This document shows, piece by piece, positions 46,820-55,904 of a stretch of 64,000 bases of DNA. Origin of the DNA: Arsukibacterium sp. (lineage in GTDB: Bacteria > Pseudomonadota > Gammaproteobacteria > Enterobacterales > Alteromonadaceae); the NCBI RefSeq assembly GCF_018402695.1, contig NZ_JAGYIM010000022.1, positions 1 to 64,000 of the forward strand, written 5' to 3'. The stretch's first letter is position 1. Each line of letters starts with the position of its first letter. The notes beneath the pieces are model-generated. The model did no database searches. It had not been told where the DNA came from and saw nothing but the letters and a program-made list of their open reading frames with translations. The position numbers and the translations under genes were made by a program.

Positions 46820-47395
46820 ATGAGCGAGCAAGAATTAGATTGGCAAATTGTCCAGCGGGTCCAGCAAGGCGATAAAGCTGCTTTTAATCTGTTGGTAAAA
46901 AAATATCAGCACCGGATAGCGAACTTAATCTCGCGTTATGTCTCTAACCACGGAGATGTTGCAGACGTCGCACAGGAAGCTTTTATCAAGGCATACCGCG
47001 CAATGCCGGGGTTCAGGGGAGAAAGTGCCTTTTACACCTGGCTGTACCGGATTGCAGTTAACAGTGCAAAAAACTATCTGGTAGCAAACGGCCGTAAGCC
47101 ACCTGCTACCGATGTTGATGCCGAAGATGCTGAGTATTTTGAAGGCAGCGATGCGTTAAAAGAGCAGGATTCGCCAGAGCGGTTGCTGTTGTCGGAAGAA
47201 ATTCGTGCTGTGGTATTTAACACTATAGATAAATTACCAGATGAACTTCGTACCGCAATAACACTCAGAGAGCTTGAAGGGTTAAGTTACGAAGAAATCG
47301 CAGAAGTGATGGCGTGTCCTATTGGCACAGTGCGCAGCAGGATCTTCCGGGCACGTGAAGCGATAGACATTCAGTTAAAACCATTGATAGGCTAA
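46820..47395 (+). CDS. rpoE: RNA polymerase sigma factor RpoE
   Basis: Extracytoplasmic-function sigma factor controlling the envelope stress response. The 191-residue protein (E. coli 191) has region 2 with DVADVAQEAFIKAYRA and YTWLYRIAVNSAKN, and region 4 with LRELEGLSYEEIAEVMACPIGTVRSRIFRAREAI. It is followed by its regulators rseA, rseB and rseC in the usual order and then by lepA, which supports an rpoE regulon unit. Confidence 0.98.
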   Translation: MSEQELDWQIVQRVQQGDKAAFNLLVKKYQHRIANLISRYVSNHGDVADVAQEAFIKAYRAMPGFRGESAFYTWLYRIAVNSAKNYLVANGRKPPATDVDAEDAEYFEGSDALKEQDSPERLLLSEEIRAVVFNTIDKLPDELRTAITLRELEGLSYEEIAEVMACPIGTVRSRIFRAREAIDIQLKPLIG

Positions 47396-47431
47396 ACCGG
47401 ATTAATGAACAGCAAGCAGACAGGAAAAATT

Positions 47432-48034
47432 ATGTCGTTAGAAAAGCAGGATTGGCTCTCAGCAGCCAGTGACAACCGGCAAATCAGTGATGCTGAGCTT
47501 GACCTTTTGTTACAGCAACCTGAGTTACAGCAGAAGCTTGAACGGTATCAATTAGCTGCGGCTGTTTTCCGGCGTGAAAAAACGGTGCCGTTACCATCAG
47601 ATTTCAGCGCAGATATTGCTAAGTTGCTGCAGGATGAGCCGGTATATCAGCTGACGCAAAGCCGCAGTTTATTGCATAAAGTAGGCGCTGGTATCAAATA
47701 CGCAGCGAACGGCAGCTGGCTGAAACCTGTTGCACAGGGTGCTGTCGCGGCCGGGGTGGCGTTGTTTGCGGTATTGGGTGTGCAACAATATCAACAGCCA
47801 AATGGCCAGGACTTAATGTCGCCTAGCCCGGTATTACAAACCAACCCGATAGGGGGGTTCGCTACGCCGGTAAGTTTAAGTTCTACCACCGCTGATACCC
47901 GCTTTGCTGAGCAGGAGCAGCAGGCAATGCAGGAGCAGCAGCGCAGATTGCAGGTGTTGTTACAGGCTCACCGCCAGCAGGTTAGGGTGATGGCGCAGGA
48001 CCAGCCGAAAACTGAGCAAGAAAACGAGCAGTAA
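47432..48034 (+). CDS. rseA: Anti-sigma-E factor RseA
   Basis: RseA is an inner-membrane protein that binds and inhibits RpoE until cleaved by DegS and RseP. The 200-residue product has a cytosolic anti-sigma domain (QDWLSAASDNRQISDAEL), a membrane helix at about residues 98-118 and a Gln-rich periplasmic part. The ATG at 47432 has AGGA six bases upstream and is preferred to one at 47405. The protease genes are not in this window. Confidence 0.93.
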   Translation: MSLEKQDWLSAASDNRQISDAELDLLLQQPELQQKLERYQLAAAVFRREKTVPLPSDFSADIAKLLQDEPVYQLTQSRSLLHKVGAGIKYAANGSWLKPVAQGAVAAGVALFAVLGVQQYQQPNGQDLMSPSPVLQTNPIGGFATPVSLSSTTADTRFAEQEQQAMQEQQRRLQVLLQAHRQQVRVMAQDQPKTEQENEQ

Positions 48035-48035
48035 T

Positions 48036-48965
48036 ATGAATAAAGTAGTAAGCCTGTGTTGCACCCTGTTGTTATTGTGCAGCAGCTTGCTGCGGGCCGA
48101 TGAGGCAGGCTGGGCCTTATTTGACCGGGTTCAGCTGAGCGTTAAACAGTATAATTTTGACAGCTCGTTTGTGGTATTTAAAGGTGGCCAGGTCGAGACC
48201 TTTCGCTGGCAACACGGCCGTGAGGGTGATAGCGAAATTGAGCACCTGGTGCCACTTGATGCCGACGGCGTTGATATTTTGCGTCGTGACGGCGTAGTGT
48301 ATTATTTTTTAACTGACCGGCCCGCTCTGGTCACCACCAGCGATAGTATTAAAGAATTACCCGCCATTTTGTTCCAGGACAGTCAGCAAATTCGCAACCT
48401 TTACACCGCAGTATTAGGCAGCAGCTCCGTTATGTCGGGCCATACCGCCCAGCTACTGCGGCTTAGCGCTAATGACGCCGGCCGGCATAGTTACTGGCTG
48501 TGGGTTGAAGTTGAATCAGGTTTCCCACTGCGGATTGATATCATGTCGGAGCAACAGGCGCCGCTGGAGCGCTGGTTAGTTACTCATATGCAAATCAGCC
48601 CTGAACTGCCAGAGAATCTGCAGCGCTTGCTGGACAGCGAACTACCTGAACCGGCGGCTCGCCAGACTGGCGCGGTATTGCCGGTAAATCAAATGCAGCT
48701 CGGCTGGCTACCAGACGGCTACCATTTGGTAGAAGATCCGCACATTGTGCCGCAGTTGCAGCAAAGCCTGTTAAGTTACTGGCTGCTGACCGATGGCTTG
48801 CATCAGGTATCGGTGTTCGTCCAACCCAGTCAGCAAATGCCAACTCAAGCCTACCGTGATGGGGCGACCACAATCTACATGTTAAGTGCACCACAGCATG
48901 ATATAACGGTGATTGGCCCGGTCAGTATTGATGTGGCCGAACGGCTGGCTGCTGCTGTCCGCTAG
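48036..48965 (+). CDS. rseB: Periplasmic sigma-E regulator RseB
   Basis: RseB binds the periplasmic part of RseA and shields it from proteolysis; LPS and outer-membrane signals release it. The 309-residue product has a signal peptide (cleavage near residue 21), an N-terminal MucB/RseB domain (SSFVVFKGGQVETFRW, HLVPLDADGVDILRRDG) and a C-terminal domain. The ATG is one base after the rseA stop, indicating coupled translation. Confidence 0.95.
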   Translation: MNKVVSLCCTLLLLCSSLLRADEAGWALFDRVQLSVKQYNFDSSFVVFKGGQVETFRWQHGREGDSEIEHLVPLDADGVDILRRDGVVYYFLTDRPALVTTSDSIKELPAILFQDSQQIRNLYTAVLGSSSVMSGHTAQLLRLSANDAGRHSYWLWVEVESGFPLRIDIMSEQQAPLERWLVTHMQISPELPENLQRLLDSELPEPAARQTGAVLPVNQMQLGWLPDGYHLVEDPHIVPQLQQSLLSYWLLTDGLHQVSVFVQPSQQMPTQAYRDGATTIYMLSAPQHDITVIGPVSIDVAERLAAAVR

Positions 48966-48966
48966 C

Positions 48967-49017
48967 AAATGCTGTATACTGGCAAATACTGTTTGTTAGT
49001 AAATACTATTTGTTAGT
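48967..49017. repeat. 17-base tandem repeat between rseB and rseC
   Basis: AAATACTGTTTGTTAGT (48984-49000) and AAATACTATTTGTTAGT (49001-49017) differ in one base. A third, weaker copy (about 11 of 17 matches) occupies 48967-48983, so the repeat keeps an exact 17-base period. Confidence 0.7.
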
Positions 49018-49047
49018 AAAGAATAAAGACCTGCAGGTAACAGTGTA

Positions 49048-49533
49048 ATGATTGAGCAAATAGCCACGGTGCTTGCCGTTGAATCAGACGGTGTCTGGCT
49101 GGGCACCACCCCGGTGACAACTTGTAACGCCTGTCATGCCAGTGATGACTGCGGCACAGGTATCGTCGCCAAAACCATGACTCCCCGTCAGAATCGGTTC
49201 TTTGTAAAGACAGCGTTACCGCTGCTGCCGGGGGAGCAGGTCAAGGTTGCTACTGCTGGTCAGCAGCTGGTTATTGCTGCCTTGCTGGTTTATTTGCTGC
49301 CACTGGTATTAATGATAATTGCGGCGTTACTGGTGCATCTTGGCTGGCAGGCGGCGGAAAATTGGGTAATGTTGGCTGCAGCAGTGGGTGCAGTTGCTGG
49401 CTTGTTGATTGCCCGCTATTACGGGGCAAAAATGGCCCATCAGCAGCAACTTAGCATTCTGGCCGTGCTGCCCGACATCTCGGTACAGCAAAAGTACAGT
49501 CGCTCTGCTGAGCCTTCGGCGAAGAACACATAG
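49048..49533 (+). CDS. rseC: SoxR-reducing / RpoE regulatory protein RseC
   Basis: An inner-membrane protein of 161 residues with cysteines at 26, 29 and 35 (TTCNACHASDDCG) before two membrane helices (about 72-94 and 103-122). RseC family members help reduce the SoxR Fe-S cluster, and in E. coli RseC has a minor effect on sigma-E. It is the last of the rse genes; lepA follows after 134 bases. Confidence 0.92.
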   Translation: MIEQIATVLAVESDGVWLGTTPVTTCNACHASDDCGTGIVAKTMTPRQNRFFVKTALPLLPGEQVKVATAGQQLVIAALLVYLLPLVLMIIAALLVHLGWQAAENWVMLAAAVGAVAGLLIARYYGAKMAHQQQLSILAVLPDISVQQKYSRSAEPSAKNT

Positions 49534-49667
49534 CAAGCTGTCTGCGGATAGAGTACAATTCCTCCTAATTTTTTTACAGCATCGGTCTCACAATAGCCGT
49601 ACCGTTACGCGGTGCGCCTGAGCTTATTGTCAGTACCCCCAGTATATTTCGGACATTTGCGGATAAC

Positions 49668-51467
49668 ATGGCAAAACTTAATAACATCAGAAACTTCTCC
49701 GTCATCGCTCATATTGACCATGGTAAATCGACTCTGTCTGACCGGCTTATTCAATATTGTGGCGGTCTGGCTGATCGGGAAATGCAGCAGCAAGTTCTGG
49801 ATTCGATGGATCTGGAGCGTGAGCGTGGTATTACCATCAAAGCGCAAAGTGTCACCCTGAATTATACCGCTGACGATGGCAACACCTATCAGCTGAACTT
49901 CATTGATACGCCGGGCCATGTCGACTTTACCTATGAGGTCAGTCGCTCGCTGGCGGCCTGTGAAGGGGCGTTGCTGGTAGTGGATGCGGGGCAGGGCGTT
50001 GAAGCACAAACCGTGGCTAACTGTTATACCGCGCTGGATATGAACCTGGAGGTGATCCCGGTTTTAAATAAAATCGACTTACCGCAAGCCGAGCCAGAGC
50101 GGGTTGCTGAAGAAATTGAAGATATCATCGGTATTGAAGCGCTGGGCGCCGTGCAGTGCTCGGCCAAAACCGGTTTTGGCATTAAAGATGTGCTGGAAAC
50201 CATCGTCAAGAAAATACCACCGCCGGAGGGCGAGGCCGACTTGCCTACTCAGGCACTGATTATCGACTCCTGGTTTGATGCCTATCAGGGCGTGGTGTCA
50301 CTGGTGCGGGTAAAACACGGTGCCATTAAAACCAAAGACAAAATAAAGGTCATGTCGACCGGTCAGGTATACGAAGTTGACAAGGTTGGAATTTTCAGCC
50401 CGAAAGCCACTAACACCGGCGAGCTGAAAACCGGTGAAGTGGGTTTCGTGATTGCTGGTATTAAAGAAATTAAGGGCGCGCCGGTTGGCGATACCCTGAC
50501 CCTGGCCAAAAACAGCGCTGAAAAACCCTTGCCCGGCTTTAAGCGGATTAAACCCCAGGTATATGCCGGGGTGTTCCCGGTATCCTCGGACGACTATGAA
50601 GATTTTCGGGATGCACTGGCCAAGCTCAGCCTGAACGACTCATCGCTGTTTTATGAGCCGGAAAATTCCGGCGCCCTGGGTTTTGGCTTCCGGATTGGTT
50701 TCCTGGGCATGTTACACATGGAAATTATTCAGGAGCGTTTGGAGCGCGAGTACGACTTAGATCTAATCACCACAGCACCGACCGTGGTGTACGAGGTGAT
50801 TAAGAAAGACGGCGAAAAGGTGATGGTCGACAACCCCAGCGATTTGCCGGCGGTAAATGACATTGCCGAAATTCGTGAGCCTATTGTTGAAGCGCATATT
50901 CTGGTGCCGCAGGAGTACCTGGGTAATGTTATTACCCTGTGTATCGAAAAGCGCGGTACTCAAACCAATATGCTGTATCACGGCCGGCAGGTTGCGGTAA
51001 CGTATGAGCTGCCGATGGCCGAGGTGGTGATGGACTTTTTCGACCGCTTAAAATCAACCAGTCGCGGCTATGCCTCACTGGACTATGCCTTTAAACGGTT
51101 CCAGACCTCGAACATGCAGCGGGTCGATATTCTGATCAATGGCGAGCGGGTCGATGCGCTGGCGATTATCAGTCATATCGATTTTGCCCAGGGCCGGGGC
51201 CGGCAACTGGCCGAAAAGCTGAAAGAGCTGATCCCACGACAAATGTTCGATATCGCCATTCAGGCAGCCATTGGTAATCATGTTATTGCCCGGACCACGA
51301 TTAAGCAAATGCGTAAAAACGTTTTAGCGAAATGTTACGGTGGTGATGTCAGCCGCAAGAAAAAACTGTTGCAAAAGCAGAAAGAAGGTAAGAAGCGGAT
51401 GAAACAGGTTGGTAATGTTGAAGTACCGCAAGAGGCCTTCCTGGCCATTCTGAAAGTTGGCAAGTAG
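49668..51467 (+). CDS. lepA: Elongation factor 4 (LepA)
   Basis: LepA is a ribosome-associated GTPase that affects translation elongation or initiation, possibly by back-translocation. The 599-residue protein has the G-domain motifs [16 protein letters not shown] and NKIDLP, the RGITIKAQ switch, EF-G-like domains, and the LepA-specific C-terminal end ([20 protein letters not shown]). It forms an operon-like run with lepB, rnc and era. Confidence 0.98.
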   Translation: MAKLNNIRNFSVIAHIDHGKSTLSDRLIQYCGGLADREMQQQVLDSMDLERERGITIKAQSVTLNYTADDGNTYQLNFIDTPGHVDFTYEVSRSLAACEGALLVVDAGQGVEAQTVANCYTALDMNLEVIPVLNKIDLPQAEPERVAEEIEDIIGIEALGAVQCSAKTGFGIKDVLETIVKKIPPPEGEADLPTQALIIDSWFDAYQGVVSLVRVKHGAIKTKDKIKVMSTGQVYEVDKVGIFSPKATNTGELKTGEVGFVIAGIKEIKGAPVGDTLTLAKNSAEKPLPGFKRIKPQVYAGVFPVSSDDYEDFRDALAKLSLNDSSLFYEPENSGALGFGFRIGFLGMLHMEIIQERLEREYDLDLITTAPTVVYEVIKKDGEKVMVDNPSDLPAVNDIAEIREPIVEAHILVPQEYLGNVITLCIEKRGTQTNMLYHGRQVAVTYELPMAEVVMDFFDRLKSTSRGYASLDYAFKRFQTSNMQRVDILINGERVDALAIISHIDFAQGRGRQLAEKLKELIPRQMFDIAIQAAIGNHVIARTTIKQMRKNVLAKCYGGDVSRKKKLLQKQKEGKKRMKQVGNVEVPQEAFLAILKVGK

Positions 51468-51491
51468 AAACAGCTAAAATAAGGGAAATGC

Positions 51492-52415
51492 ATGGCCGGT
51501 TATTTTGCAATTTTATTAGTAATACTGACCTTAACCAGCGGCCTGATCTGGCTGCTGGACGCGTTGGTGCTGGCACCTAAGCGCCGGGAACGCCTGGTTT
51601 TAGCGCAAAGTAGTGCCGGTAGTCAGCTGAATGAAGCAACCAGCGATACCGTGCTAAAAGAGCCGGCAGTAGTGGAAACGGCTAAGTCGATTTTTCCGGT
51701 AATAGCTGCTATTACCTTGTTTCGCTCGTTTTTATACGAACCGTTTCAAATTCCTTCCGGCTCAATGATGCCAACTTTGCTGGTGGGTGACTTTATTCTG
51801 GTTGAAAAGTTTTCTTACGATGTAAAAGACCCTGTGTGGCGCACGACGTTGTATCACAATAAGTTGCCGGAACATGGTGATGTGGCGGTATTTAAGTACC
51901 CTGAGCAGCCTACCGTTGATTTTATCAAGCGTATTGTCGGCCTGCCGGGTGACCGGATTATTTACCGCGACAAGCAGCTGTATATCGAAAAAGCCTGTAC
52001 AGAGGGGCAAACCAGCGGTTGCGGCACCCTGGAGCGGGTAACGCTGACCCATATTCCTGATAATCAGTTTTTTCAGGGCCGGTTTCAGCAGCGGCGTTAT
52101 CACGAAGCGCTGGGCGAAAATGGCCATCATATTCTGGTTACCCCCGCTGCGCCCGAGCAGCCAGGCCAGTACCATCAGCAGAGCGGCACAGCGATAGATG
52201 AATTTGTGGTGCCGGCAGGCCACTATTTTGCAATAGGTGACAACCGTGATAACAGCCGGGACAGCCGGTTCTGGGGTTTTGTGCCGGCCGACAATCTGGT
52301 CGGCAAGGCGGTTTTTATCTGGATGAGCTTTGAGTTTAGTGAAGATCCAAACAGCTGGTTACCCGGCTGGGTACCGGTGGGCGTGCGTTTTGAGCGCCTG
52401 GGTAAAATTGAGTAA
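51492..52415 (+). CDS. lepB: Signal peptidase I
   Basis: LepB removes signal peptides from exported proteins at the periplasmic face of the inner membrane. The 307-residue product has two membrane helices (about 4-24 and 66-82), the catalytic Ser91 in PSGSMMPTL and Lys146 in FIKRIVGLPGDR, and box E as GDNRDNSRDSRFWGFVP. The ATG at 51492 follows AAGGGA five bases upstream. Confidence 0.98.
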   Translation: MAGYFAILLVILTLTSGLIWLLDALVLAPKRRERLVLAQSSAGSQLNEATSDTVLKEPAVVETAKSIFPVIAAITLFRSFLYEPFQIPSGSMMPTLLVGDFILVEKFSYDVKDPVWRTTLYHNKLPEHGDVAVFKYPEQPTVDFIKRIVGLPGDRIIYRDKQLYIEKACTEGQTSGCGTLERVTLTHIPDNQFFQGRFQQRRYHEALGENGHHILVTPAAPEQPGQYHQQSGTAIDEFVVPAGHYFAIGDNRDNSRDSRFWGFVPADNLVGKAVFIWMSFEFSEDPNSWLPGWVPVGVRFERLGKIE

Positions 52416-52424
52416 GGTAGGCTG

Positions 52425-53099
52425 ATGCTACAACCGGTTAAACCGTTAATGAATAAGCTGGGTTATCAGTTTGCCCGGCCAGAGTTGCTGGAGCAGGCGC
52501 TTACCCACCGCAGTTGCAAAGGCAAGCATAATGAACGGCTGGAGTTTTTAGGTGATGCGGTATTAGGGCTGATTATTGCCCAGATGTTGTTTGAACAGTT
52601 TCCGCAAACCCGTGAGGGTGATTTAACCCGGATGCGCTCGGCACTGGTTAAAGGGGTTACTCTGGCAGAAATAGCCCAGGAGCTGGCCATTGCCCAATAT
52701 TTGCGGCTGGGGCCGGGTGAGCTGAAAAGTGGTGGCCACCGGCGCGAGTCTATTCTGGCCGATGCGCTGGAAGCCATTTTAGGTGCTATCTTTTTAGACA
52801 GTGGCATGGAAGCTTGCCGTGAACGCATTCTGGTCTGGTTTGGCGAGCGCTTAAAACAGATTGCGCCGGGTGAGCAGAAAGACTCGAAAACCCGCTTACA
52901 GGAATATTTACAAGGCCTGCGCTTACCGCTACCGGTTTATGACGTGATAGCGACAGAGGGCGAAGCACATCAGCAAACGTTTACCGTACGCTGCACCGTG
53001 CCAGGGATTAAGCCTATTACTGCCTCAGGCAGCTCACGGCGTAAAGCTGAACAAGATGCCGCTAATGCGGCTTTGGAACAAATTAAAAATGAACGATAA
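52425..53099 (+). CDS. rnc: Ribonuclease III
   Basis: Double-strand-specific endoribonuclease that processes rRNA precursors and regulates mRNAs. The 224-residue product has the RNase III signature [12 protein letters not shown], later acidic residues in [13 protein letters not shown], and a C-terminal dsRNA-binding domain ([20 protein letters not shown]). Its stop codon lies inside the start region of era. Confidence 0.98.
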   Translation: MLQPVKPLMNKLGYQFARPELLEQALTHRSCKGKHNERLEFLGDAVLGLIIAQMLFEQFPQTREGDLTRMRSALVKGVTLAEIAQELAIAQYLRLGPGELKSGGHRRESILADALEAILGAIFLDSGMEACRERILVWFGERLKQIAPGEQKDSKTRLQEYLQGLRLPLPVYDVIATEGEAHQQTFTVRCTVPGIKPITASGSSRRKAEQDAANAALEQIKNER

Positions 53100-54015
53100 C
53101 CCTGTGCCAACCTCTTCTGCGATGCCAACCACTTATGCAGGTTTGGTGGCGATAGTTGGCCGTCCGAATGTGGGTAAATCTACGCTGCTGAATAAACTGG
53201 TTGGCCAGAAAGTCAGTATTACCTCAAAAAAACCACAAACGACCCGGCACCGGATCCTTGGCATAGATACCGTTGATAATTACCAGACGGTGTATGTGGA
53301 TACGCCGGGTTTGCATATTGAAGAGAAAAGGGCAATAAACCGGCTGATGAACAAAGCCGCCAGCAGCTCCATCGCCGATGTGGAACTGGTGTTGTTTGTG
53401 GTAGAGGGGACCCGCTGGAATGACGACGATCAGATGGTATTAAACAAACTGATTGTCTCTGAAAAGCCAGTTGTGCTGGTGGTCAATAAGGTCGACTTAT
53501 ATAAAGATAAGTCAGAACTGCTGCCACATCTTCAGTGGTTGGGCAGCCAGCTGAATTTTGTTGATGTGGTGCCGTTGTCGGCCGAAAACGGCGACAACGT
53601 GGCGGCGCTGCGTAAAGTGGTGCAGCAGCACTTGCCGTTATGTGAGTTCTTTTTTCCGGATGACTATATAACCGACCGCTCACAACGTTTTATGGCAGCA
53701 GAAATTGTTCGCGAAAAACTGATGCGTTTTTTAGGCGATGAGCTGCCGTACTCGGTTACGGTCGAAATTGAACGCTTTAAATGGGAAGAGAAGCATTTCC
53801 ACATTGCTGCTTTAGTACTGGTAGAGCGGGAAAGTCAGAAACGCATGGTTATTGGCAATAAAGGCGAGCGGATTAAAACCATCGCCACTGAAGCCAGGCT
53901 GGACATGGCAGCAATGCTGGAGCAACCGGTTTTTTTACAGGTATGGGTTAAAGTGAAGTCGGGCTGGGCTGATGATGAACGCGCGCTGCGCAGCCTGGGC
54001 TATGGCGAAGATTAA
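53089..54015 (+). CDS. era: GTPase Era
   Basis: Era is an essential GTPase in 16S rRNA maturation and 30S assembly. From the ATG at 53089 the product has 308 residues, with [13 protein letters not shown] and NKVD motifs and the C-terminal KH domain ([12 protein letters not shown]). The start overlaps rnc by 11 bases; an in-frame ATG at 53056 lies deep in rnc and is rejected. recO follows. Confidence 0.97.
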   Translation: MNDNPVPTSSAMPTTYAGLVAIVGRPNVGKSTLLNKLVGQKVSITSKKPQTTRHRILGIDTVDNYQTVYVDTPGLHIEEKRAINRLMNKAASSSIADVELVLFVVEGTRWNDDDQMVLNKLIVSEKPVVLVVNKVDLYKDKSELLPHLQWLGSQLNFVDVVPLSAENGDNVAALRKVVQQHLPLCEFFFPDDYITDRSQRFMAAEIVREKLMRFLGDELPYSVTVEIERFKWEEKHFHIAALVLVERESQKRMVIGNKGERIKTIATEARLDMAAMLEQPVFLQVWVKVKSGWADDERALRSLGYGED

Positions 54016-54042
54016 TAACCATTAATAGTAAGGTGTAAGCAG

Positions 54043-54726
54043 ATGCAGCCGCTATGTCCAGCCTATATATTGCATAGCCGGCCTTTTCAGGACGAAAAAC
54101 TGTTACTGCAACTGTTAATGCCAGAGCAGGGCAGGGTCTCTGCGGTTATCCGTAAACGGCAGGGCAAGCAGCGCTTTGCCCTGCAGCCGTTTCAGCTATT
54201 TACCGTGGCGCTCAGTGGCCGCAGCAGTTTAAAAACCATCAGAACGCTGGACGAACTGGCACCGGCCGTGCGGTTTAGTGGTAAATTTTTGTTCAGTGCA
54301 CTTTATCTGAATGAATTAATATGTCGGCTATGGCCGGACGATATGGCGGCTGAGCAATTATTTAACTATTACCAGCAAAGCCTGGCAGCATTAAACCTGG
54401 CGCAACAAACTCCAGAGCAACTCGAGCCCTGTCTGCGGCAATTCGAATTTTCGTTGCTCAGTGAGCTGGGGTTACAGGTAGACTGGTTGCACGATGCCAA
54501 TGGTACAGCGCTTAACCCTGATTTACAGTACTTGTGGCAGCCAGAGCAGGGCTTTATTGTCGTGACCAATGGCTGGCCGGGTGCGGCCTTAAACGCTATC
54601 GGCCAGCAAGACTGGCAGCAACGTGGCGCCTTACCGGTTGCCAAGCAACTTAGCCGGCAGCTGTTACAGCCGTTACTAGGCGATAAACCACTGAATAGTC
54701 GTGCTCTGTTTAATGTCACGGTTTAA
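54043..54726 (+). CDS. recO: DNA repair protein RecO
   Basis: RecO works with RecR (and RecF) to load RecA on SSB-coated DNA. The 227-residue product shows the OB-fold N-terminal region (AYILHSRPFQDEKLLLQLL, GRVSAVIRK) and the helical C-terminal part with LYLNELICRL. The family is poorly conserved but length, start and position between era and pdxJ identify it. Confidence 0.93.
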   Translation: MQPLCPAYILHSRPFQDEKLLLQLLMPEQGRVSAVIRKRQGKQRFALQPFQLFTVALSGRSSLKTIRTLDELAPAVRFSGKFLFSALYLNELICRLWPDDMAAEQLFNYYQQSLAALNLAQQTPEQLEPCLRQFEFSLLSELGLQVDWLHDANGTALNPDLQYLWQPEQGFIVVTNGWPGAALNAIGQQDWQQRGALPVAKQLSRQLLQPLLGDKPLNSRALFNVTV

Positions 54727-54790
54727 TGTAGCCGTTTAATTCGCTTTTTTGTTTGGTAATTCACATTCACAACATTTTACCGGAGCTGTT

Positions 54791-55521
54791 ATGAGCCCTA
54801 TTTATCTTGGTGTTAATATTGACCACGTCGCCACCCTGCGTCAGGCTCGCGGCACCAGTTACCCTGAACCCTTGCACGCGGCACTGGTGGCAGAGCAGGC
54901 CGGCGCCGATGGTATTACTGTGCATTTACGCGAAGACCGGCGGCATATTATCGACCGCGATGTCTTTTTATTGCGCCAGAGCCTCAGTACCCGGCTCAAT
55001 TTTGAAATGGCCGTAACCGATGAAATGCTGGGCATTGCCGCTAAGCTGAAGCCTCACTTTTGCTGCCTGGTACCGGAAAAACGGCAGGAGCTGACCACTG
55101 AGGGCGGCCTGGATGTTGCCAGGCAATTGAGCCGGATGACTGAAGCGGTAAGCGCGCTGGCGGCTGATAATATTCTGGTATCGCTATTTATTGATGCCGA
55201 TAAAGCTCAAATTGACGCGGCGGCTGCGGCAGGTGCGCCTTTATTGAAATTCATACCGGCCGTTATGCTGAAGCAACAGACAGCAAAGCGCAGCAGGCAG
55301 AGCTTAGCAGAATAACCGAGGCAGCCGCTTATGCGGCATCGCTGGGTATTACCGTCAATGCCGGGCATGGCCTGCATTATCACAATGTGCAGCCAATAGC
55401 GGCTATTCCACAGATGTACGAACTTAACATTGGCCATGCCATTGTTGCCCGCGCTATTTTCAGTGGCCTGGCTGGTGCGGTAACAGAAATGAAACGGCTG
55501 ATGGTCGAGGCCCGGCGCTAA
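54791..55521 (+). pseudogene. pdxJ: Pyridoxine 5'-phosphate synthase, disrupted by a one-base frameshift
   Basis: PdxJ makes pyridoxine 5'-phosphate from 1-deoxy-xylulose 5-phosphate and amino-acetone phosphate. Frame one runs from the ATG at 54791 ([17 protein letters not shown]) to GAP, then stops at 55315. A missing T in the TTT at 55240-55242 would restore the family sequence: [15 protein letters not shown], then [16 protein letters not shown] and [11 protein letters not shown], ending at the TAA at 55519-55521, which overlaps the acpS ATG. The C-terminal frame is intact, so this is either a recent mutation or a sequencing/assembly error. Confidence 0.93.
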
Positions 55522-55904
55522 TGGCCATTATTGGCTTAGGTACTGATATTGTCGAGATAGGGCGGATAGAGCAAAGCCTGGCACGCTCGCCGGGTCTGGT
55601 GAAGCGGGTGCTCACTCCGGCAGAGCAGCAGCATTTTGCCGGGCATGCCCTGGCCAGCCGCTATTTTGCCAAACGCTTTGCTGCCAAAGAGGCTGCTGCC
55701 AAAGCGCTTGGTACCGGCATTGGCCGTGGAGTGTCGTTCCAGCATATTGAAATAAGTAATGATCAGCATGGCCGGCCTGAACTGAAATTCAGTGGTTACG
55801 CGGCCGAGTTAGCAGCCAGCTTAGGGGTAAATCATTGCTGGCTGTCATTAAGCGATGAGCAGGCATACGCCATGGCAACTGTTATTCTGGAAGCTCAACC
55901 TTAG
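55521..55904 (+). CDS. acpS: Holo-ACP synthase
   Basis: AcpS transfers the 4'-phosphopantetheine arm from CoA to acyl carrier protein. The 127-residue product has the family motifs GLGTDIVEIGRIE and FAAKEAAAKALGTG. The ATG overlaps the end of pdxJ by one base. The 3' end overlaps the convergent barA gene by 23 bases. Confidence 0.97.
   Translation: MAIIGLGTDIVEIGRIEQSLARSPGLVKRVLTPAEQQHFAGHALASRYFAKRFAAKEAAAKALGTGIGRGVSFQHIEISNDQHGRPELKFSGYAAELAASLGVNHCWLSLSDEQAYAMATVILEAQP

Noticed and set aside
55238-55250. Programmed frameshift in pdxJ
   Set aside because: No slippery heptamer or stimulatory structure seen, and no known frameshifting in this family; mutation or sequence error is simpler.
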